Below, piece after piece: positions 9,225-17,608 of a stretch of DNA of 64,000 nt. The translations under genes and the position numbers were made by a program. Position 1 is the stretch's first letter, and each line of letters starts with the position of its first letter. This DNA comes from JAAURB01 sp049649525 (GTDB lineage: Bacteria > Cyanobacteriota > Cyanobacteriia > Cyanobacteriales > Microcoleaceae), in NCBI GenBank assembly GCA_049649525.1, contig JBARZE010000019.1, positions 105,370 to 169,369 of the forward strand. The letters are read 5' to 3'. The notes under the pieces were generated by a model. It saw only the letters and a list, made by a program, of their open reading frames with translations, made no database searches and was not told the DNA's origin.

Positions 9225-10806
9225 CTTTCTATTTAATGAATCCTGTTCACGGGATTGAAACATGCGATCGGCAACTGCTCTAAGGAAAAATTCTTGTCCT
9301 TTCTATTTAATGAATCCTGTTCACGGGATTGAAACAATAAAGCTATATTTATGATGATGATTGATGTCCTGTCTTTCTATTTAATGAATCCTGTTCACGG
9401 GATTGAAACTTCTGGTTTCGCATGTGTGCGATTTGATGACTTTTCTTTCTATTTAATGAATCCTGTTCACGGGATTGAAACTTAGAAGAACATCTCATCG
9501 ATATCATTGCGATGTGCACTTTCTATTTAATGAATCCTGTTCACGGGATTGAAACTTTGTTCTCCTGGATTTAATTCAAGTTGGATGATGCTTTCTATTT
9601 AATGAATCCTGTTCACGGGATTGAAACTAGTAAACCGCACCACTCATGCCACTATAACTACTTCCCTTTCTATTTAATGAATCCTGTTTACGGGATTGAA
9701 ACATACTTCCTGTACCTGTTTGATTGGAATTTGTTACACTTTCTATTTAATGAATCCTGTTTACGGGATTGAAACCAATTATTGCTGATACTTGCCATCA
9801 AGACTATTTTACTTTCTATTTAATGAATCCTGTTTACGGGATTGAAACGATAAGATTTGAGCGCTTCAATGGCAGCAGACTCATCTTTCTATTTAATGAA
9901 TCCTGTTTACGGGATTGAAACCACTGTTGTTTAACAGGCAAGAGAGGAAACCCAGCCACTTTCTATTTAATGAATCCTGTTTACGGGATTGAAACTCAAG
10001 AGTATAAAGACAGCCTTGACGCTGCTACCGCTTTCTATTTAATGAATCCTGTTTACGGGATTGAAACAGCGGCTATCACACCGTAGTCACATAATTTGTC
10101 TTGCTTTCTATTTAATGAATCCTGTTTACGGGATTGAAACCTTGCCAATCATGATCTCGAGTAAACGGTAGTCCGGCTTTCTATTTAATGAATCCTGTTT
10201 ACGGGATTGAAACTTATCAAAAAAATTAAACCTGGCGCTGACATGAGCTTTCTATTTAATGAATCCTGTTTACGGGATTGAAACTTTTACCTGCTATTTC
10301 AGCCTCTCTTTCCCCTCGCTTGCTTTCTATTTAATGAATCCTGTTTACGGGATTGAAACGAATTACAAGCAGTACATCTAATAAAAGAGCGAGCATCTTT
10401 CTATTTAATGAATCCTGTTTACGGGATTGAAACGAAAATGCTAAGCAGATTGTGATTTCAACTCCATCGGCTTTCTATTTAATGAATCCTGTTTACGGGA
10501 TTGAAACGCATCATTTAAAGTAGGTTGAGGTGGGAGAATTCTAATGCTTTCTATTTAATGAATCCTGTTTACGGGATTGAAACTGGCTGTCTGGGAGCTA
10601 TCGAACCAATGATTGAACTTTCTATTTAATGAATCCTGTTCACGGGATTGAAACATCGCTTCCGCTAACTGAGGATATTTCTCTGCCCAATCCCTTTCTA
10701 TTTAATGAATCCTGTTCACGGGATTGAAACTTACAGGGTGGCACTGTCAAGAACCTAGTCAAGTTGACCTTTCTATTTAATGAATCGGTGTTCACGGGAT
10801 TGAAAC
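9225..10806 (+). CRISPR. CRISPR array, 22 repeats of 37 nt, 21 spacers of 34-39 nt
   Basis: Repeats begin at 9225, 9299, 9373, 9445, 9519, 9591, 9666, 9739, 9812, 9885, 9959, 10031, 10104, 10177, 10248, 10323, 10397, 10471, 10547, 10618, 10694 and 10769. Each starts CTTTCTATTTAATGAATC and ends CGGGATTGAAAC. An internal stem AATCCTG/CGGGATT closes a tetraloop that is TTCA in repeats 1-6 and 20-22 and TTTA in repeats 7-19. The last repeat (10769-10806) is 38 nt and altered (AATCGGTG instead of AATCCTG), marking the trailer end, so the leader is on the left. Orientation plus agrees with this and with the anti-repeat wobble. The general form also resembles cyanobacterial type I-D repeats (CTTTC...TGAAAC), so a Cas6-dependent system elsewhere in the genome could share the array. 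All spacers look unique by eye. Confidence 0.97.
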
Positions 10807-10810
10807 AACA

Positions 10811-12514
10811 TCAATTTTTCAGAGTACTGGTTAAGCGAGCTAAAGGTTGACAACAGTCTAAACGATCTAAATGGATTTCAATAAAAGAAGGTTGATTGAT
10901 ATTGGCTTTTGCGGTTTCTAAAGCGGTTTCGAGTTCAGCCTCTGTCCGGACTTCACAACTAAAACAATCCCCGAATACTTGCGGCAGTTGATGATATTTC
11001 CACGGTTGAATATCGTTGTAAGTATTATCATGAATCATTCGTTCAATGGTGTAGCCGTCGTTATTAATTAAGAAAATAATCGGATTTAAACCAAGGCGGA
11101 TAATGGTTGAAAGTTCCTGACAAGTCATTTGAAAAGATCCATCCCCAATAAATAAGATCGCGCGCTTTTCGGGGAAAGCTAAAGCCGCACCCAAGCAAGC
11201 AGGTAAACTATAGCCAATGGACATATAAAAAGCTTGGGCAACGTAATGAGTATTTTGATGAATTAGTAAATCTATTGTAGCGAGAATTGCATCCCCCGTT
11301 TCTGCAATCACGGTATGGTTGTCTTCGATAAATGCATTCATTCGCTGATAAAATCGTGCATTTGTTAATTTTTCATTAGGCTGAATTTCAATCGTATTTT
11401 CTAAGGCAATGGCGGCGGATTGAATATTGAGTGTATGATAATCTCGATGTTGTAATTTGTGAATTAATCCCTCAATAAAGTCTCCTAAATAAATCGGTGA
11501 ATAATAATGATGTTTAATTTTGACTGTTTCTGAATTGGCATTAATCAGTTTATTATCATCTAAATGGGCTGTATAACCGCCTAAATTAATATCAGACATA
11601 ATTGCACCCAAACACAAAATGCAATCAGCCGTTTCTACCCGTTGGCGCACAGATTCTCGACTGAGTCCCCCGACATAAGTCCCGATAAATTGGGGATGCA
11701 TTTCTGATAAACTCGATTTTCCCAGTAATGTTGTGGCAATGGGATATCCTGTAATTTCTACTAATTTTTGTAGTTGTGCTTCAATATTATAACGATGTAA
11801 TTCTACTCCGGCTAAAATTACTGGATATTGAGATTGTTCTAACCAGTCTACTGCTTCGTTTACTGCTTCTGCTAAAGAGGGTTGATAAACCGCTTCTCCT
11901 ACACTATTACGAATATTATCAGCAGTACTGGGGAGATTTAAAGAAACGGGAACAATACAAGGTTGCGTTACAATATCGAGGGGAATTTCAATATAAACTG
12001 GACGTTTATAACGCAAACAAGCTGTAATAGCATGATCAATTTTATTAGCGGCTTGGTTGGGGTGAGTAATATTGACGGCGGCAACTGTAACTTGCTCAAA
12101 AATAGATTGTTGTAAATTATAATCTCCGGTTGTATGATGCATTAATAAATTGTTTCCCCGAGCTGAAGTTTTGGGCGCACCACTAATCACAACTAAAGGC
12201 ACTTCTTCGGCGTACGCACCTGCTAAAGCATTGACTAAACTGAGTCCTCCTACACCATAAGTGACGCACAATGCCCCCACACCGTTGAGTCGTCCATAAG
12301 CATCTGCAGCATAGCCTGCGTTGAGTTCGTTACAAGTATTAATTAACTCAATTGGACTATCAATCATATAATCCATTAATTTTAATACATAATCTCCGGG
12401 GACACCAAAGATATGGCGAATGCCGATAGTGTTTAAGCGGCTAATTAAATACTCAGCAACGGTTATTGTTAGGGAAGAAACCTTAATTAACTCCTGGCTT
12501 TGTGTCAGACTCAT
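10811..12514 (-). CDS. Thiamine-diphosphate 2-keto acid decarboxylase (pyruvate/indolepyruvate decarboxylase type)
   Basis: This 567-residue ThDP enzyme has the glutamate that activates the cofactor (E63 in CNELNAGYAADAYGR) and the paired histidines of the PDC/IPDC branch (H126-H127 in MHHTTGDYN). The C-terminal ThDP/Mg motif begins GDGSFQ and ends INNDGYTIE. The His pair separates it from acetolactate synthases, so it should decarboxylate a 2-keto acid (pyruvate, indolepyruvate, phenylpyruvate or a branched-chain acid) to an aldehyde. Substrate choice cannot be read from these motifs. It is cytoplasmic and monocistronic. Its stop codon lies four bases from the last CRISPR repeat, so the array was laid down or trimmed right against its 3' end with no space for a separate terminator. 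Confidence 0.85.
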   Translation of the reverse strand: MSLTQSQELIKVSSLTITVAEYLISRLNTIGIRHIFGVPGDYVLKLMDYMIDSPIELINTCNELNAGYAADAYGRLNGVGALCVTYGVGGLSLVNALAGAYAEEVPLVVISGAPKTSARGNNLLMHHTTGDYNLQQSIFEQVTVAAVNITHPNQAANKIDHAITACLRYKRPVYIEIPLDIVTQPCIVPVSLNLPSTADNIRNSVGEAVYQPSLAEAVNEAVDWLEQSQYPVILAGVELHRYNIEAQLQKLVEITGYPIATTLLGKSSLSEMHPQFIGTYVGGLSRESVRQRVETADCILCLGAIMSDINLGGYTAHLDDNKLINANSETVKIKHHYYSPIYLGDFIEGLIHKLQHRDYHTLNIQSAAIALENTIEIQPNEKLTNARFYQRMNAFIEDNHTVIAETGDAILATIDLLIHQNTHYVAQAFYMSIGYSLPACLGAALAFPEKRAILFIGDGSFQMTCQELSTIIRLGLNPIIFLINNDGYTIERMIHDNTYNDIQPWKYHQLPQVFGDCFSCEVRTEAELETALETAKANINQPSFIEIHLDRLDCCQPLARLTSTLKN

Positions 12515-13173
12515 CTTACGCGCCTCCCTGAATTTGATCTCTGTTTTCTTGATCTTAGAACAACAAATTGTAAATAGCTGTTGTAATCAGTACAAAAATA
12601 TGTATTTAAAAATAAAGGGAATGGTCGATGGGGTCAGGGTAATTATTTTTTATTAATATCGCAGTAGCTAAGCTTCCTCTCATCAAGTCGGGGGTCGTCC
12701 GGCTGCAATTTCTTTCTGTATCAACAAAAATTGTAAAACTGTAGCTTATGATACTGAAAATAATACAAAAAAGTATGAGAAAGTATAGAGCCTCAATAGT
12801 AATACTCAGCATTATTGTGATTGACACAACTGCTTCAGAGTGAAGTTGAGCTGCTCTTGAATAATGTCAAGGTGATTGGTAAAAACAGGCTAAAAGCACT
12901 GCTCAAAACTCCAACAATTTCTGATATCCTATAAGGTTATATCCGGACGGGAATGATGATTGTCAGGAGCGATCAATCACTAAAGTTGTAACTTCTTGTG
13001 GTAGTCTTAGACACAACATCCAGAGAAGATCCGGAGTTAGTTTAATCTATTAAAGGCGTAGAGCCGAAATTAACTCAATATTCAGCTAGAATTTATTCTA
13101 ATTTAAATTCGTCAATCACGTTTATTACGACAGGTGTCATCTCAATTAATTAAGGAGTCATTTCTTACAACCA
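12515..13173. other. Divergent control region between decarboxylase and amt
   Basis: About 660 bases. It contains the NtcA-like palindrome at 12741-12754 and a near match, GTA-N8-CAC, at 13001-13014. A TAATCT hexamer at 13043-13048 could be a -10 for amt, although the spacing to the near match is longer than typical. The frames at 12606-12827 and 12420-12656 look non-coding and are not called. Confidence 0.4.
12741..12754. promoter_or_regulatory. Candidate NtcA binding site (GTA-N8-TAC)
   Basis: GTAGCTTATGATAC fits the NtcA core exactly. NtcA is the cyanobacterial nitrogen regulator and commonly activates amt genes. The site is about 420 bases upstream of amt and lacks a well-placed TAN3T box, so it may serve a distal start, the divergent decarboxylase gene, or be chance in AT-rich DNA. 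Confidence 0.3.
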
Positions 13174-14688
13174 ATGCTAAAGAAAAAAAAATCAAGAGTG
13201 AGAACTCAACGGTCTTCTTTTTTTAATAGTCCATTACCATCAACTACAGCTAGCACATTGCCAAGATGGATTAGACCCAGATGGCTATCCCCTAGTTTGC
13301 TCGCTTGTATTCCCTTAACAGCCTTTATTGTCTGTATTTGGGGTTTAGCCGCGATGGCACAGGAAGAAGGAGAAGCCCTGACTCCTGAATATGTCCAAGG
13401 CGTATTGAATACAATTTGGATTTTGATTGCAGCAATTCTGGTGATCTTCATGAACGCGGGTTTCGGGATGCTAGAAACCGGCTTCTGTCGGCATAAAAAC
13501 GCCGTTAACGTTTTGGCGAAAAACCTGATTGTATTTGCGATCGCCACCTTAGTGTTCTGGGCGTTTGGATTTTCAATTATGTTTGGGGGCGACAATCCCT
13601 TTATCGGAGGTGGGGGTTATTTCCTCTCTGGAGAACCCGGTACTTATGGACTCGATCCTTTCCCATCCGGTTTACCCGTGAGTGTGTTCTTCTTGTTCCA
13701 AGCTGCATTTGCAGGAACCGCCGCCACAATTGTATCAGGTGCAGTGGCAGAACGAATTGAGTTTGTTGCCTTCTTACTGTTTAGTGTTCTAATTATCGGA
13801 ATTTCTTACGCCATTACCGGTCACTGGGTTTGGAGTGGCAGCGGTTGGCTGAGTGGTCTGGGTTTCTCAGACTTTGCTGGATCAACTGTGGTTCACTCTG
13901 TTGGGGGTTGGGCGGCTTTGATGGGCGCTGCATTCCTCGGGCCACGGATGGGCAAATATGCCGACGACGGTACCCCCAGAGCCATTCCCGGTCATAACAT
14001 GAGTATTGCGACCCTGGGATGCTTAATTTTATGGATCGGCTGGTTTGGGTTTAACCCCGGTTCTCAGTTGGCCGCCGATGAAGTAGTTCCTTACATTGCT
14101 GTAACCACAAACTTAGCCGCAGCAGCGGGTGGTATCGCCGCAACAGCAACCTCCTGGATCAAAGACGGTAAACCGGACTTATCCATGATCATCAACGGTA
14201 TTCTGGCAGGCTTAGTGGGAATTACGGCTGGATGTGCCGGGGTCAGCTACTGGGGTGCTGTGATTATTGGCTTAATTGCAGGTATTCTGGTGGTTTTCGC
14301 CGTTAGTTTCTTCGACCAAATTAAAATTGATGACCCGGTTGGGGCGACTTCTGTTCACTTAGTCTGTGGTATTTGGGGTACCTTAGCAGTCGGTTTATTC
14401 GATACCACATCCGGTTTATTCTATGGCGGTGGCTTTGGTCAACTGGGCGCTCAAATTATTGGTATTCTTGCCATTGGTGGCTTTACTGTGGTTCTGAGTA
14501 CGATTTTCTGGTTAGCACTCAAAGCAACAGTGGGTATCCGAGTTCATCCCGAACAAGAATACGAAGGTCTCGATATTGCTGAACACGGTATGGAAGCTTA
14601 CAACGGCTTTCTTAAAGAAATTGGCCCCGCTAGCATTGGTGGTGCGGAAACAGGTTTGCCCAGTGGCAGCGTTAAAACAAATTACTAA
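13174..14688 (+). CDS. amt: Ammonium transporter, Amt family
   Basis: This 504-residue polytopic membrane protein has Amt hallmarks: NAGFGMLETGFCRHKNAVN in the first core helix, VVHSVGGWAALMGA with the pore His, the FNPGSQL loop, and DDPVGATSVHLVCGIWG with the second pore His. It has the usual 11 core helices, preceded by a long basic N-terminal extension (residues 1-40) and a signal-like hydrophobic segment (about 40-62) ending AMA. This suggests a cleaved leader, as in many cyanobacterial Amt proteins. It moves NH4+/NH3 across the plasma membrane. AAGGAG at 13151-13156 lies 17 bases before the ATG, which is far, so a slightly different start is possible. A strong terminator follows at 14779. 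No glnB/glnK is adjacent. Confidence 0.95.
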   Translation: MLKKKKSRVRTQRSSFFNSPLPSTTASTLPRWIRPRWLSPSLLACIPLTAFIVCIWGLAAMAQEEGEALTPEYVQGVLNTIWILIAAILVIFMNAGFGMLETGFCRHKNAVNVLAKNLIVFAIATLVFWAFGFSIMFGGDNPFIGGGGYFLSGEPGTYGLDPFPSGLPVSVFFLFQAAFAGTAATIVSGAVAERIEFVAFLLFSVLIIGISYAITGHWVWSGSGWLSGLGFSDFAGSTVVHSVGGWAALMGAAFLGPRMGKYADDGTPRAIPGHNMSIATLGCLILWIGWFGFNPGSQLAADEVVPYIAVTTNLAAAAGGIAATATSWIKDGKPDLSMIINGILAGLVGITAGCAGVSYWGAVIIGLIAGILVVFAVSFFDQIKIDDPVGATSVHLVCGIWGTLAVGLFDTTSGLFYGGGFGQLGAQIIGILAIGGFTVVLSTIFWLALKATVGIRVHPEQEYEGLDIAEHGMEAYNGFLKEIGPASIGGAETGLPSGSVKTNY

Positions 14689-14778
14689 GTATTCAACCGG
14701 GGAATTAGGACAGTAGAAAGCCATTTTGCATTCACCTCCTGCCCTGTTGTCATAGAAAGGGTTCATTCCCTGTTTAGA

Positions 14779-14808
14779 GTCTCCTTAGCCACGAGGAGAC
14801 TTTTTTTT
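14779..14808 (+). terminator. Rho-independent terminator of amt
   Basis: A perfect 7-bp stem (GTCTCCT at 14779-14785, AGGAGAC at 14794-14800) with an 8-base loop is followed by eight T residues (14801-14808). It is 90 bases past the amt stop and immediately before the convergent mobA stop. Confidence 0.9.
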
Positions 14809-14810
14809 GA

Positions 14811-15422
14811 TTATTTTTCTGAATTGAGGTGGCGAATTGTTTGTAATTCCTCCGGTGTATTGCAATTTAACAACATCGATCCTTGAGTCGAGTCAACCAC
14901 AATGGGACGGACTTCAATTTGAGGTAGCCATTGCTGAAAAGAGCGTCCCCCTTGCTGGATAAACTGTTTTAACTTCACATCACACTGGCGGCGATAAAAT
15001 CCACAAAGCGGTTCCCAGCGAGAGTCTCGATAAGGAACAACGGCTAAAGTTGATGTAGGGACTTGATTAATTAAATTTATCCATTGTTGTAATACGCTCA
15101 ACTTGAGAAAGGGTAAATCACAAGCCAGTAGCAAGATCCAGTCTGTATCAAGGGTAGTCAGTCCATCTGCTAAAGCGACTAAGGGTCCTTCGTGAGGTTG
15201 AGACTCCTGTAAAAGTTGACACATCGAAGGCACAATCGATTGATAACGCTCTACCCAAGGAGTCAGAATATAAACACACGTGCTAACTTTTGTTGCCACT
15301 TGACAAACGCGCTGCAATAAGGGTCGATCGTTGACTTCAATTAATGCTTTATCTGCACCCATACGAGAACTTTTACCCCCAGCTAAAATTAAAACACTGA
15401 TTTGATTTAAATTATTTGACAC
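14811..15422 (-). CDS. mobA: Molybdenum cofactor guanylyltransferase
   Basis: This 203-residue nucleotidyltransferase has the signature LAGGKSSRMGADKAL (about 13-27), the EGPLVALADGL segment and the Mg-binding LLLACDLPFL. It then has YRDSRWEPLCGFYRR and a C-terminal LLNCNTPEEL, all in the MobA order. It links GMP to molybdopterin to form the bis-MGD cofactor used by nitrate reductase and related enzymes, consistent with a nitrogen-related neighbour (amt), although the two are convergent. The length is normal. The first codon is GTG at 15422, with no strong ribosome site. Confidence 0.9.
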   Translation of the reverse strand: MSNNLNQISVLILAGGKSSRMGADKALIEVNDRPLLQRVCQVATKVSTCVYILTPWVERYQSIVPSMCQLLQESQPHEGPLVALADGLTTLDTDWILLLACDLPFLKLSVLQQWINLINQVPTSTLAVVPYRDSRWEPLCGFYRRQCDVKLKQFIQQGGRSFQQWLPQIEVRPIVVDSTQGSMLLNCNTPEELQTIRHLNSEK

Positions 15423-15483
15423 TTGTAATAGTAGCCCTCAATATTGTAGATAATAAGGTTGTATCACAAGATTACTATTCCTT

Positions 15484-15504
15484 CTAAACCCTAAACCCTA
15501 AACC
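15484..15504. repeat. Three tandem CTAAACC heptamers
   Basis: CTAAACC occurs three times head to tail in the gap between mobA and dnaG. Heptanucleotide tandem repeats (STRR type) are known in cyanobacterial intergenic DNA. No function is evident. Confidence 0.85.
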
Positions 15505-15664
15505 CTCTCTTGTTCTGACTATTTCAAAGACAAAATGTTGAATAGACTTTCTCATCTTATGATGTAGATCTCCTGCGCGTTAATCAATTCGCATTTCAGG
15601 CCAAATTGTGTCACAATAAGCATTATAAAATCAATTCAATTTCACTCATCCTTTTGCAAGCCTT

Positions 15665-17608
15665 ATGCAAACGCCCCGTATCCATCCGAGTACGATTGAA
15701 GAGGTAAAACAGCGGGCTGATATTTATGAGGTCGTTTCTGAACGGGTCGTATTAAAGCGGCGGGGAAAGGATTTTGTCGGTCTTTGTCCATTCCATGAAG
15801 AAAAAACCCCCAGTTTCACAGTCAGTTCAGCCAAACAAATGTATTATTGTTTCGGTTGTGGGGCGGGAGGAAATGGGATTAAGTTCTTAATGGAACTAAA
15901 TAAACAGTCTTTTGCTGAGGTGGTATTAAACTTAGCGCAACGTTATCAAGTTCCAGTCCAGACAGAATCTCCTGAACAACATCAAGAATTTCAGCGACAG
16001 TTATCACTGCGAGAACAGCTTTATGAAATTAACGCGATCGCCACTAGTTTTTATCAGCATACATTACAGCAACCGGAGGGAAAAACTGCTTTAAATTATT
16101 TACAATCAACCCGTCACTTGAAAGCTGAAACGATACAACAGTTTCAATTGGGTTATGCACCGTCTGGCTGGGAAACATTATATAGTTATTTGGTAGAACA
16201 GCGACAATTTCCGCTTCATTTAGTCGAACAAGCGGGGTTAATTATTCCGCGTAAAAATGGTAGTGGCTATTACGATCGGTTTCGCGATCGCCTGATGATT
16301 CCGATTCATGATCCCCAAGGTAGAGTGATTGGTTTTGGCGGCAGAACATTATCAGATGAACAGCCAAAATATCTCAATTCTCCGGAAACTGAATTATTTG
16401 ATAAAGGTAAGATTTTATTCGCCTTAGATAAAGCCTATTCTACGATTTCTAAGCAAGATCAAGTCATTGTTGTCGAAGGATATTTTGATGTTATTGCCTT
16501 GCATGCAGCCGGAATTAAAAATGTAGTGGCTGTGTTGGGAACCGCTTTGAGTCTTAATCAAGTTCGTCTGCTTTCAAGATACACTGAATCTAAACAAATT
16601 ATCCTTAATTTTGATGGAGATAATGCCGGAAAAAAAGCAACTCAACGCGCGATTGAAGCGGTAGAAACTTTAGCCTATCAAGGGGGTATTCAACTGCGGA
16701 TATTGAATCTGCCGGATGGCAAAGATGCTGATGAATTTATTCATCTTTATTCTCCCGTTTCTTACCAGGAATTAGCGATTCATTCTCCTTTGTGGTTAGA
16801 TTGGAAAATTCATCAATTACTGTCTGGACGAGATTTAAATAAGGTGATTGAAGCGCAACAAGTCGAGAAACAAATGGTGGAATTGTTACAGAAAATTGAG
16901 AACGGTTTGCAAAGAATTCATTATATTGAGTATTGTGCAGAAATCCTCAGTCAAGGACAAACGCGCTTAATTCCGGTTTTATCTAAAAGTTTACAAACAC
17001 AATTAACGAGAATTAGAAGCAAACCACAAACGACACAACATCAGCAAAAGACAGTCGATTTGCCGCTGATTTCTCCAGGAAGTTTACTCGAAGAAGCCGA
17101 AATTTTATTACTGAGAATTTATATTCATTATCCCCAACATCGACAAACTATTTTAGATGCAATGGATGCACGAGATTTACAATTTAGTTTATCTCAAAAT
17201 CGTTTACTGTGGCGCAAGATTACAGAAATTGAAGAGCAATTTCAACAGTCAATCGAAAATATTGATTTAGTCTCAATTTTACAAGATTATTTAAGTGAAC
17301 AACAAGAAAATTTAGATTTATCACATTTGTTTTATTTAGATGAAATGGCTCAGTGTAAGGTGTTGCGCGCTCCATTAGAAATTCGGGCAGCGATCGCATC
17401 AATGGAATTTGTTATTTGTCAGAAACGCCGAAGTTATGCTTTGCAGCTTTGGCAAGAAACCAATTGGAATCAACAACCTGATTTAGCTCAAAACTATCAG
17501 AAACAATTTTATCAAGAGCAGGAATGGATCAACGAACTTGAACGATTAAGAAATACAAATTACAAAGAATTAATGTTAATCCCTTTAGGAAAGTTAGCAG
17601 ATATTTAA
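15665..17608 (+). CDS. dnaG: DNA primase
   Basis: This 647-residue protein has an N-terminal zinc-binding domain with CPFH at C41/H44 and CFGC at C62/C65. The RNA polymerase domain follows (about 120-370), with YDRFRDRLMIPIHD, FGGRTL and the TOPRIM motifs VVEGYFDVIAL (glutamate) and FDGDNAGKKA (DxD-like). Beyond about residue 440 is the variable helicase-interacting region with low conservation. It synthesises RNA primers at the replication fork together with DnaB. The start ATG at 15665 gives the expected N terminus. Its stop is adjacent to the stop of the convergent gene at 17609, with no base between. Confidence 0.96.
   Translation: MQTPRIHPSTIEEVKQRADIYEVVSERVVLKRRGKDFVGLCPFHEEKTPSFTVSSAKQMYYCFGCGAGGNGIKFLMELNKQSFAEVVLNLAQRYQVPVQTESPEQHQEFQRQLSLREQLYEINAIATSFYQHTLQQPEGKTALNYLQSTRHLKAETIQQFQLGYAPSGWETLYSYLVEQRQFPLHLVEQAGLIIPRKNGSGYYDRFRDRLMIPIHDPQGRVIGFGGRTLSDEQPKYLNSPETELFDKGKILFALDKAYSTISKQDQVIVVEGYFDVIALHAAGIKNVVAVLGTALSLNQVRLLSRYTESKQIILNFDGDNAGKKATQRAIEAVETLAYQGGIQLRILNLPDGKDADEFIHLYSPVSYQELAIHSPLWLDWKIHQLLSGRDLNKVIEAQQVEKQMVELLQKIENGLQRIHYIEYCAEILSQGQTRLIPVLSKSLQTQLTRIRSKPQTTQHQQKTVDLPLISPGSLLEEAEILLLRIYIHYPQHRQTILDAMDARDLQFSLSQNRLLWRKITEIEEQFQQSIENIDLVSILQDYLSEQQENLDLSHLFYLDEMAQCKVLRAPLEIRAAIASMEFVICQKRRSYALQLWQETNWNQQPDLAQNYQKQFYQEQEWINELERLRNTNYKELMLIPLGKLADI

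Noticed and set aside
9581..9772. Open frame inside the CRISPR array
   Set aside because: It is built from repeats and spacers (YLMNPVHGIET-type periodic peptide) and is not a gene.
9225..10806. Assigning the array to type I-D or III from its repeat ends (CTTTC...TGAAAC)
   Set aside because: The similarity is real, but no type I or III cas genes are in the window and the anti-repeat next to the array points to a tracrRNA system. It is kept as an alternative only.
12606..12827. 73-codon hydrophobic open frame between decarboxylase and amt
   Set aside because: Low-complexity Ile/Phe/Ser composition from AT-rich DNA, no ribosome site, and it overlaps the likely control region.
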